Origin: Acidobacteriota bacterium
Lineage (GTDB): Bacteria; Acidobacteriota; Vicinamibacteria; Vicinamibacterales; SCN-69-37
Length of the DNA: 64,000 nt
Direction: 5' to 3'
NCBI GenBank assembly: GCA_024653875.1
Contig: JANLHE010000192.1
Location: forward strand, 3,695-67,694
Under the pieces are notes generated by a model that was not told the DNA's origin, ran no database searches, and saw only the letters and a list, made by a program, of their open reading frames with translations. Below are positions 59,058-64,000 of the stretch, one piece after another. The translations under genes and the position numbers were made by a program. The stretch's first letter is position 1, and every line of letters begins with the position of its first letter.

Positions 59058-59431
59058 CCAAGCCCGAAGCCCTCAAGCGCCTCGCACGGCTCTTCGGAAC
59101 CAAGCTGCGGTATCGGGAGGACCCCAAGGCCCATCGTGGGCCGGAGGCGCGTGACGCCGCCACCGCCGCCCTCAGAGAGGCCCGTCAAACCGCCGCCGAC
59201 CTGAGCGCCGCCCGGAATGCCAGACACAAGGCCCTACTGGACGGCGACGCCGAGTATCAGCGCATCCTGCGGGACTTCCACGCCGCGCGCGACTGCCGCG
59301 ACACCCTTGAGGCCGAGGCTGGCCGCTATCGTCTCACCGTGGGCGTCGAGGAGATGGGGTTCTTTCTCGTCAAAGCGCACGGCGACAACTGGGCCGACAT
59401 CGTCCGGAAGGTGGAGGAAAAGAAGTCATGA
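59054..59431 (+). CDS. coiled-coil hypothetical protein
   Basis: A 125-aa charged helical protein (KRLARLFGTKLRYREDPKAH, AALREARQTAADLSAARNAR) with a C-terminal beta segment (GVEEMGFFLVKAHGDNWADI). ATGA overlaps at both ends. Unknown function. Confidence 0.6.
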   Translation: MTKPEALKRLARLFGTKLRYREDPKAHRGPEARDAATAALREARQTAADLSAARNARHKALLDGDAEYQRILRDFHAARDCRDTLEAEAGRYRLTVGVEEMGFFLVKAHGDNWADIVRKVEEKKS

Positions 59432-59481
59432 AGCACCCGAAGCCCCTCACCAAGCGGGAACAGGCCCTCGCCGAAAAATAA
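59428..59481 (+). CDS. 17-aa mini-ORF
   Basis: MKHPKPLTKREQALAEK overlaps the previous stop (ATGA) and ends 15 bp before the next promoter. It may be a decayed or very small coding unit; weak support. Confidence 0.3.
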   Translation: MKHPKPLTKREQALAEK

Positions 59482-59495
59482 ACCTCCTGGACACC

Positions 59496-59524
59496 TTGAC
59501 ATGTTGTATCCCGTATGATACAAT
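59496..59524 (+). promoter_or_regulatory. strong sigma70 promoter with overlapping operator palindrome
   Basis: TTGACA (59496-59501), 17-bp spacer and TACAAT (59519-59524) match the consensus closely. TTGTATC (59504-59510) and GATACAA (59517-59523) form a perfect inverted repeat with a 6-bp centre in the spacer and -10 box, an operator-like placement that would block RNA polymerase when bound. Confidence 0.8.
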
Positions 59525-59558
59525 ACGTGTATGGTCGTGATGGACACGGCCACATAAA

Positions 59559-59576
59559 GCCCGGCAGCCACCGGGC
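59559..59576 (+). promoter_or_regulatory. 5' leader hairpin before ribosome site
   Basis: GCCCGG-CAGCCA-CCGGGC forms a 6-bp stem immediately before the AGGAGA Shine-Dalgarno of the gene at 59591. It could set translation efficiency or mRNA stability. Confidence 0.5.
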
Positions 59577-59590
59577 AGGAGACACAGACT

Positions 59591-59839
59591 ATGACGACCC
59601 GATATCGCACCGCCGCAGACGCCATCGAGCGCAGTATCAGCCACGACGAGATCGTCCACCTCGACTACGACGCGGACATCCACGCCGACTTAATCGTCGC
59701 GTGCGACGATTGGACGGATGGTCTCTACGAGACTGAGTATTGGGCCGACGCTGAGGGGAGCGACGGCACAGACGGAGAGATGGCGTGGCGGGTCCACTTG
59801 CGCCACCCGGTGACGGTGCAGGACGTAGACGCCGAATAA
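59591..59839 (+). CDS. very acidic small protein
   Basis: An 82-aa protein (MTTRYRTAADAIERSISHDE ... IVACDDWTDGLYETEYWADA) with high Asp/Glu content and no Cys knuckles. Driven by the strong promoter at 59496 and flanked by hairpins. Acidity and high expected expression fit an anti-restriction or other DNA-mimic protein, but this is speculation. Confidence 0.65.
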   Translation: MTTRYRTAADAIERSISHDEIVHLDYDADIHADLIVACDDWTDGLYETEYWADAEGSDGTDGEMAWRVHLRHPVTVQDVDAE

Positions 59840-59857
59840 CTCCATGCTCTGACAAGT

Positions 59858-59925
59858 GCCCGGTCTCCGGGCCTGTCGCAGCCTCCAGCGTGGTCCGCTG
59901 GCAGCCGGGGTAGGTAAGCCCCGGC
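59858..59925 (+). terminator. two stem-loops after the acidic protein gene
   Basis: GCCCGG-TCT-CCGGGC at 59858-59872 and GCCGGGG-TAGGTAAG-CCCCGGC at 59904-59925. Neither has a T-run. The second ends just before the next gene (ATG 59933), so it could also occlude or position that start. Confidence 0.5.
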
Positions 59926-59932
59926 GCAATTT

Positions 59933-60127
59933 ATGCCCCTGAACCTCTCCCACATCCGCACACTGATCGGTGATCGCGCCATCGCTGAGGTCGCGAGGTC
60001 AGCCCAAATCACGAATGCCAATCTCCACGCGCTGCTGAGCGGACGGCAGACCGACCCCAAGCTCAGTACGATTGAGCGGCTGGCCCGTGCACTGGGCGTA
60101 TCAGCACGGCTGCTGATCCGGCGATAG
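59933..60127 (+). CDS. Cro/XRE-type small regulator
   Basis: A 64-aa protein that is nearly all HTH: IGDRAIAEVARSAQITNANL, HALLSGRQTDPKLSTIERLA and RALGVSARLLIRR. It lies in the small-gene block behind the operator-bearing promoter at 59496 and is a good candidate for binding TTGTATC-N6-GATACAA. Confidence 0.75.
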   Translation: MPLNLSHIRTLIGDRAIAEVARSAQITNANLHALLSGRQTDPKLSTIERLARALGVSARLLIRR

Positions 60128-60147
60128 CGACGGCACCACGCCAAATC

Positions 60148-60156
60148 TGCTATCAT
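60148..60156 (+). promoter_or_regulatory. extended -10 promoter element
   Basis: TGCTATCAT matches the extended -10 (TGnTATAAT) in the 40-bp gap before the next ATG. No clear -35 is seen. Confidence 0.45.
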
Positions 60157-60166
60157 AGTGACCATC

Positions 60167-60337
60167 ATGCCCACGCACTCGAAAAAGACAATTCCCGTCA
60201 AGCCACAGGAAACACACGACTTCCTGGTCCGCAATATCCCGCGCACCTTGTGGGACCGCTTCCGGGCCAAGGCGCATGAGGACGGCCGCAGCTACCGCGC
60301 CGCGGTGGTCGAACTCATGCGGGATTACGTGAAATGA
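60167..60337 (+). CDS. ribbon-helix-helix protein
   Basis: A 56-aa protein whose C-terminal part (DFLVRNIPRTLWDRFRAKAH, EDGRSYRAAVVELMRDYVK) matches the Arc/CopG/FitA ribbon-helix-helix fold: a beta-strand followed by two helices. As no toxin gene adjoins, it is more likely a regulator than an antitoxin. ATGA overlap with the next gene. Confidence 0.7.
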   Translation: MPTHSKKTIPVKPQETHDFLVRNIPRTLWDRFRAKAHEDGRSYRAAVVELMRDYVK

Positions 60338-60573
60338 GCGCCCAGGACGCGCCCGTCCAGATCGAGACCGTGGCCGATCTGATCACGTGGCTCCAGACGC
60401 AGCCGCCGACCGCGCGGGTTGTGGCCTACGCGAGCAACTACTACGCGGAGCTTGGCGAGGCACAGGTGACGGCCGCGCCGATTGTGCTGCTGCGGGGTGG
60501 CATCTCTGAGGCCAGCGATTTCCCCTCGGAGGCCGCCCGCGCGGTGCCGGCGGTGATCATCACGGGGAGGTAG
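60334..60573 (+). CDS. small hypothetical protein
   Basis: A 79-aa protein (IETVADLITWLQTQPPTARV) with alternating helix and strand. No motif known. It is translationally linked to the ribbon-helix-helix gene. Confidence 0.55.
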   Translation: MSAQDAPVQIETVADLITWLQTQPPTARVVAYASNYYAELGEAQVTAAPIVLLRGGISEASDFPSEAARAVPAVIITGR

Positions 60574-60974
60574 TGAAAGAAATGCATCAGGTGCTCTGGG
60601 CCGATGTTCCGAAAAGGCAGCGGCTCACAAAAGCGGAACTGCTGACCCGGCAAGGTGCGAGATGGCCCAGGTGGGTGGAGCGATGGGCGCGACGTATTCA
60701 GGCGCCGCCCTGCGAGGTGGCGCTACTCAAAGCCGACGGGTTCTACTGGCCTTGTGGGCTGAGTGTGCTGCCCGGAGAAACACGATGCAAGAGGCATGGA
60801 GGAAAGAGCCGCGAGCGGCTACGAGAAGAAGCGCGACGAGCGCACCTCGCATGGAGAAGCATTGGGCTCCGGCTTTCCGAAGAATTGCGGCGCCGTGAAA
60901 TAGACCGCTTGCATGAGCGCGCGTTCGCTGCGAATGAAGTTACTCAGCCTGTGACGATCGGTATAGAACATTGA
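60573..60974 (+). CDS. HGGKS-type Cys/His protein
   Basis: A 133-aa basic protein from GTG 60573 overlapping the preceding TAG. PPCEVALLKADGFYWPCG and TRCKRHGGKS form the Cys/Cys/Cys-His cluster seen in many phage 'CRRHGG' proteins. Basic helices follow (RERLREEARRAHLAWRSIG). Likely zinc- and nucleic-acid-binding. Confidence 0.55.
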   Translation: MKEMHQVLWADVPKRQRLTKAELLTRQGARWPRWVERWARRIQAPPCEVALLKADGFYWPCGLSVLPGETRCKRHGGKSRERLREEARRAHLAWRSIGLRLSEELRRREIDRLHERAFAANEVTQPVTIGIEH

Positions 60975-60980
60975 GCAAAT

Positions 60981-61253
60981 ATGCGGAAACGTGAAAGGGT
61001 CCCCATGACGCAGAAAGACCTGATTGACCAGAACCCGGTGCCTCCGGGGGACCTCGCGCGGGCGATCGACGAGCAGGAGATCCGAGCACTCGCGGCCAGG
61101 TCCGTCGCCGCGCAGAACCAGAACATCGTGGAATTATGCGATCGGGCGCTGGCGGGAGACAAAGACGCGTGGACGCGCGCCTTGGACATTGCGAGCCTCA
61201 GTGCGCGGGGATTATGGCCAAGCACTCGACCATTGACGGCGAGGCGCGAATGA
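60981..61253 (+). CDS. small helical hypothetical protein
   Basis: A 90-aa protein (LARAIDEQEIRALAARSVAA, NIVELCDRALAGDKDAWTRA) with no recognised motif. A short basic N-terminus and ATGA overlap with the next gene. Confidence 0.55.
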   Translation: MRKRERVPMTQKDLIDQNPVPPGDLARAIDEQEIRALAARSVAAQNQNIVELCDRALAGDKDAWTRALDIASLSARGLWPSTRPLTARRE

Positions 61254-61567
61254 ACACCAACGGCGACGTGCGCTACGTCTATTGCTCGTTCTGCGACCCT
61301 GATCGGCCGAAAGGGACGCGATTTCTCGGCGCGGCGATTGTGGTGGTCCCGCCTGATCGTGTGGCGGACGTCCGCGAGCGGCATCCTGAGTTCAACGACC
61401 AGCAGGTAATCCTCGCGGCGGCGCTCCAAGAGGCCCACGCGCAAGGCTGTAACCCTGGCGGTGAAGTGCTGTCAGCCGAGATCACGGTGGTCAATGCCAA
61501 TGCTAGTCCTGGCGTTCCGATCAATTGCCTCCTGAGCCGCGAGGAAGTCATGGCGCTTAAACCATGA
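61250..61567 (+). CDS. hypothetical protein with CSFC motif
   Basis: A 105-aa protein (VRYVYCSFCDPDRPKGTRFL) with one CxxC, a beta-rich core (AAIVVVPPDRVADVRERHPE) and a C-terminal LLSREEVMAL. The function is unknown; ATGA overlaps with both neighbours. Confidence 0.55.
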   Translation: MNTNGDVRYVYCSFCDPDRPKGTRFLGAAIVVVPPDRVADVRERHPEFNDQQVILAAALQEAHAQGCNPGGEVLSAEITVVNANASPGVPINCLLSREEVMALKP

Positions 61568-61782
61568 ACGCCGACCGCGCTGGCTGGTGGAGCGTCTCGG
61601 CCAGGGCTGAGTGGAGGTGTCCTGAGTGTGGCGTCGTTTCGTCCGTCGATGACTGGCGCGAAATGGAAGTACCGTGCGAGGACTGTGGTGCGCACGATGG
61701 CCGTGAGTGCCCGGCGTGTCAGGCTACCTTCGACCATGTGCACGGGGACGAGGAAATCGAGAGAGCCAGTGCTGCCGGGTAG
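61564..61782 (+). CDS. zinc-ribbon protein overlapping tRNA gene
   Basis: A 72-aa protein with CPECGVV, CEDCGAHDG and CPACQATFDHVH, giving two CxxC pairs plus His ligands. Its final four codons and stop overlap the first 10 bases of the tRNA gene. Confidence 0.6.
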   Translation: MNADRAGWWSVSARAEWRCPECGVVSSVDDWREMEVPCEDCGAHDGRECPACQATFDHVHGDEEIERASAAG

Positions 61783-61844
61783 CTCAACAGGTAGAGCGCG
61801 AGACTTTGGCCCTCGAGGTCGCTGGTTCGAGTCCAGCCCCGGCA
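61773..61844 (+). tRNA. tRNA-Gln(TTG)
   Basis: A full cloverleaf can be drawn: acceptor TGCCGGG/CCCGGCA (7 pairs), D-arm GCTC/GAGC, anticodon stem CGAGA/CCTCG (one A-C mismatch), loop CTTTGGC with anticodon TTG, variable AGGTC, and T-arm GCTGG-TTCGAGT-CCAGC. U1-A72 is also the E. coli tRNA-Gln state. CCA is not encoded and the discriminator base is T, which is unusual. Confidence 0.82.
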
Positions 61845-61876
61845 TGATCCCACGTTTCGGCTTATGAGGCTTCCTG

Positions 61877-62449
61877 ATGGCGCTCTACTTCCTTTCTGAT
61901 ACCCACCTTGGCCACAGGAACCTCGTGGAAGTATTCACGGTCACACGGCCCGATGGCGTCGTCCACCCGGCGCGCCCCTTTGCCACTGTAGACGAGCACG
62001 ACCAGGCTATTCTGCAACGCTACCGCGACGTCGTCACTGAGGCGGACACGGTCTGGTGGTTGGGCGACGTGTGCTTCAAGCCGACCAACGCCATGGTGCA
62101 AGCCATCGCCGCCCTCCCTGGCACCAAGCACCTCATCCTTGGCAACCATGACCGCGAGACGACGACGCTCTATCACCAGATGGGATTCGTGAAGCTACGC
62201 AGTTCCTGGCGACCGTGGAAAGGGGTGCTTATCACCCATATCCCGGCCCACCCAAACTCGGTCCCCAAGGGCGGCGTGAACGTCCACGGGCACACCCATT
62301 CGACTTGCTACGACGGGCCCTACGTCAACGTCTGCGTCGAGCAGACGGATTATCGACCCTTGAGCGAACCGGATCTACGGCGGCGCATTGAGCAGGCCAC
62401 GCGGCATTTAAGCGGCGGGGGGCTAACTCCCGTCTTTTCAACCACCTAG
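61877..62449 (+). CDS. metallophosphoesterase (calcineurin-like)
   Basis: A 190-aa protein: SDTHLGH (DxH), WLGDVCF (GD), LGNHDRE (GNHD), LITHIPAHP and NVHGHTH (GHxH) supply the ligands of a two-metal centre. It resembles YfcE-like/phage phosphodiesterases of about 180-200 aa. Substrate unknown; possibly nucleotide or RNA phosphate ends. It follows the tRNA gene by 32 bp. Confidence 0.85.
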   Translation: MALYFLSDTHLGHRNLVEVFTVTRPDGVVHPARPFATVDEHDQAILQRYRDVVTEADTVWWLGDVCFKPTNAMVQAIAALPGTKHLILGNHDRETTTLYHQMGFVKLRSSWRPWKGVLITHIPAHPNSVPKGGVNVHGHTHSTCYDGPYVNVCVEQTDYRPLSEPDLRRRIEQATRHLSGGGLTPVFSTT

Positions 62450-62648
62450 CCGCGTGTGACGTCTGTGCGCGTCATGTCTTTGCTACCCTATCAGTGGGCG
62501 GCGTCGCGGCGGCTGATCGGGTTTCCTCCCTGGGCCTCTGAGCATCAGCCAGCTGTCACCGTCCTGGGCCCCCCGCCGGTGAGCGGTTTATCTCACTCCT
62601 CCCGCGCCGGCGGGGGCCACCCGATGCGTCCAGATTGGAGCGGCAAGG
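62450..62648 (+). other. intergenic stretch without clear gene
   Basis: These 199 bp show no supported ORF. TGACG/CGTCA flank a 7-bp centre near 62457-62473. TTGGAGCGGCAAGG before the TTG at 62649 offers a ribosome site. No convincing promoter was found. Confidence 0.35.
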
Positions 62649-63068
62649 TTGGAGCACGTCGAGTCTCGGACCGTCCTGGTGGGCAGCGGGAAGCTGCTCG
62701 AGGGCGCGATCACCTTGGAAACGATCGAGGAGTTGGAGGCCGGTCTGGGCTTCGCGCCGATCGACCTGGACGCGGTCCGGGGTGTGGTGCGCCAACTGCG
62801 CGACCGGCTCGAGGTCGAGGTGCGCGCCCGGCGTGGCACGCTGTGCGTGTCCTGCGGCACGGTGCACCTGCATACGCCCGGCTGCCGGCTGATGGCCGAG
62901 CAGGCCATGAACGAGATGAGCGGCGTTAGCCATGACCGTCTTTCCTCTGACGGCAAACTCGTGGCGCTGCGGTCCATCGACGACTGGGCACGCTTCAAGC
63001 AGGTCAATGACGAACATGGCCAACGTAGTCACGACCAGGCAACCGTGCGATCGAACGGAGGCGATTGA
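62649..63068 (+). CDS. hypothetical protein with Cys/His cluster
   Basis: A 139-aa protein from TTG 62649. A helical N-terminal part (VGSGKLLEGAITLETIEELE, LDAVRGVVRQLRDRLEVEVR) precedes CVSCGTVHLHTPGC, a CxxC...H...C zinc-like site. The TTG start needs testing. Confidence 0.5.
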   Translation: MEHVESRTVLVGSGKLLEGAITLETIEELEAGLGFAPIDLDAVRGVVRQLRDRLEVEVRARRGTLCVSCGTVHLHTPGCRLMAEQAMNEMSGVSHDRLSSDGKLVALRSIDDWARFKQVNDEHGQRSHDQATVRSNGGD

Positions 63069-63069
63069 G

Positions 63070-63525
63070 ATGGCCGACACGGCTCCTTACCGCCCGCTCG
63101 ATCATTCCATCGTGCAAGCCATCAGTGGCACCTGGGAGCGGTTCAAGTGCGACGACTTCGTCCAGGCGTTACTTGACCACATCTTGGACGAGATCAAGCG
63201 TGTGCACTGGAACGTCTTCCAACACCAATGGTCTCCTGATTGGCATGGGGACGAGGTGGAGGACCCACAAATCCCCAGGATTACATTTGTCCGCCCAGAC
63301 TGCCGACACGCGCTGCCGAACTTCCAGCACGAGGACGTGTGTTTCCGCTGGTACAAGTGGCCCGGCCGCGGCATGTCCACGAACAAGAACTGGACCGCGC
63401 AGGAGTGGCGCGACTGGCACACGCGGTGCCTCACCACAGTGCGCGCGTTCGACGTGAACCACTACGATCCTAACTACGCACGTCCAGTGCTGGTACGTCC
63501 GGAGCCGAAAGGATCCACCCAGTGA
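63070..63525 (+). CDS. hypothetical Trp/His-rich protein
   Basis: A 151-aa protein (IVQAISGTWERFKCDDFVQA, HWNVFQHQWSPDWHG, WTAQEWRDWHTRCLTTVRAF). Many Trp/His residues and a few Cys suggest a metal site, but no family is recognised. GTGA overlap with the next gene. Confidence 0.55.
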   Translation: MADTAPYRPLDHSIVQAISGTWERFKCDDFVQALLDHILDEIKRVHWNVFQHQWSPDWHGDEVEDPQIPRITFVRPDCRHALPNFQHEDVCFRWYKWPGRGMSTNKNWTAQEWRDWHTRCLTTVRAFDVNHYDPNYARPVLVRPEPKGSTQ

Positions 63526-63986
63526 GAAGGGACTTGAACACCATCAAAGGCCTCGACCGCATCACGGCCGCCGTGGCGCGCGTCAACAGCACTGAACTGG
63601 TGGACTTTGTCACCGCCAGGCTGGCGCACGCGATCGCCGCATCGGTCGGAGAAACCTGTCGCGCCGATGGCCTCCCGGTCCTCATGGACGCGGGGTCCGC
63701 GCACCGACTAGCAGAGGTGGACGCGTTTGCCAACGGTTTCGGCGTGGACTTCCAGCTTGACCCCACGTGGCCGGCCGCGGCCTACGCGGGCATCGTCAGC
63801 ACGCTGGTGAGCAAGATCGCGTTCGACGCCATCACCACCACGACCCGCGCCCATGCTCGACTGGCGGCACCGTTCTTTGCGTCAGGCACCGAGTACGGCA
63901 TCACCATTCACCTGTCGTGCGAAGCAGACCTGTTGTGTGCTGCCTTGTACTGGCCGCCACGAGAGCCGAAAGGAGCTACCCGATGA
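63522..63986 (+). CDS. hypothetical alpha/beta protein
   Basis: A 154-aa protein from GTG 63522 (RDLNTIKGLDRITAAVARVN, LVDFVTARLAHAIAASVGET). Ala-rich helices with a hydrophobic stretch (AAAYAGIVSTLVSKIAF). Function unknown. Confidence 0.55.
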   Translation: MRRDLNTIKGLDRITAAVARVNSTELVDFVTARLAHAIAASVGETCRADGLPVLMDAGSAHRLAEVDAFANGFGVDFQLDPTWPAAAYAGIVSTLVSKIAFDAITTTTRAHARLAAPFFASGTEYGITIHLSCEADLLCAALYWPPREPKGATR

Positions 63987-64000
63987 AGCCCGCGAAGAAG
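63983..64000 (+). CDS. start of next gene, cut by window edge
   Basis: ATGAAGCCCGCGAAGAAG begins inside the previous stop (ATGA) and runs off the end, encoding MKPAKK so far. Nothing further can be said. Confidence 0.4.

Noticed and set aside
1..64000. CRISPR arrays
   Set aside because: No set of regularly spaced identical repeats with unique spacers was seen; the repeats found are pairs or coding repeats.

Overview
This 64 kb, high-GC window looks like most of the genome of a temperate tailed phage (class Caudoviricetes), or the matching prophage. Supporting genes are a small/large terminase pair, a lysis cassette with a GH108-type endolysin, tail-fibre genes, a tyrosine integrase beside a tRNA-derived attP, divergent repressor/cro genes, and long runs of + strand genes chained by ATGA, GTGA or TGATG overlaps. 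No portal, major capsid or tail-tube gene is visible. Because virion genes lie at the left edge and terminase at the right, those genes probably lie outside the window. The host is unknown. A 'CGGGG...PAAPTPT' lipoprotein and the integrase subtype remind me of Acidobacteriota (Vicinamibacteria), which is a weak inference.

Layout. 1-17.7 kb: virion genes, namely the end of an (F/Y)DR-repeat protein, a 578-aa partner, and a 4,619-aa polyvalent protein carrying three HExxH motifs, a 2H phosphoesterase, a P-loop kinase-like domain, an ADP-ribosyltransferase-like domain, LPD-type domains and an internal-virion-like C-terminus. 18.0-22.7 kb: fibre genes, split by a reverse-strand HNH gene, followed by a secreted subtilase. 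22.7-25.6 kb: lysis and membrane genes. 25.6-29.4 kb: a multidomain glycosidase-like protein and a metallophosphoesterase. 29.4-30.65 kb: an IS200/IS605-type TnpB-only element with hairpin ends. 30.6-32.3 kb: a C39-like peptidase, a DUF1599-like gene, a noncoding control region and the attP, a 46-bp tRNA-Val(CAC) 3' half.

32.3-34.75 kb, minus strand: a lysogeny operon of repressor, a possible mini-ORF, a lipoprotein and the integrase, with adjacent genes overlapping. 34.75-34.82 kb: divergent operator/promoter. 34.8-56 kb, plus strand: early genes. In order these are cro-like and other small regulators, membrane proteins, a recombination set (OB/annealing-like protein plus RecB/Cas4-like nuclease), HNH genes, a Gp37/Gp68 protein, many small zinc-ribbon proteins, a replication initiator with an internal iteron pair (putative origin), adenine and cytosine methyltransferases, a DUF559-like nuclease, a GapR-RMF fusion, an AAA+ ATPase and a J-domain protein. 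56.4-58.4 kb: terminases. 58.4-64 kb: small unknown genes under two or three sigma70-like promoters, a tRNA-Gln and a second metallophosphoesterase.

The repressor operon would maintain lysogeny, supply integrase and display a lipoprotein. Rightward transcription would switch on recombination, replication, methylation and packaging. The virion, fibre and lysis genes would be the late block. The most unusual items are the giant protein with recurring L-(Y/F)-Q-(E/G)-A junctions, the frame-shifted palindromic iterons, the GapR-RMF/AAA+/J-domain cluster, and the cargo of the lysogeny operon.
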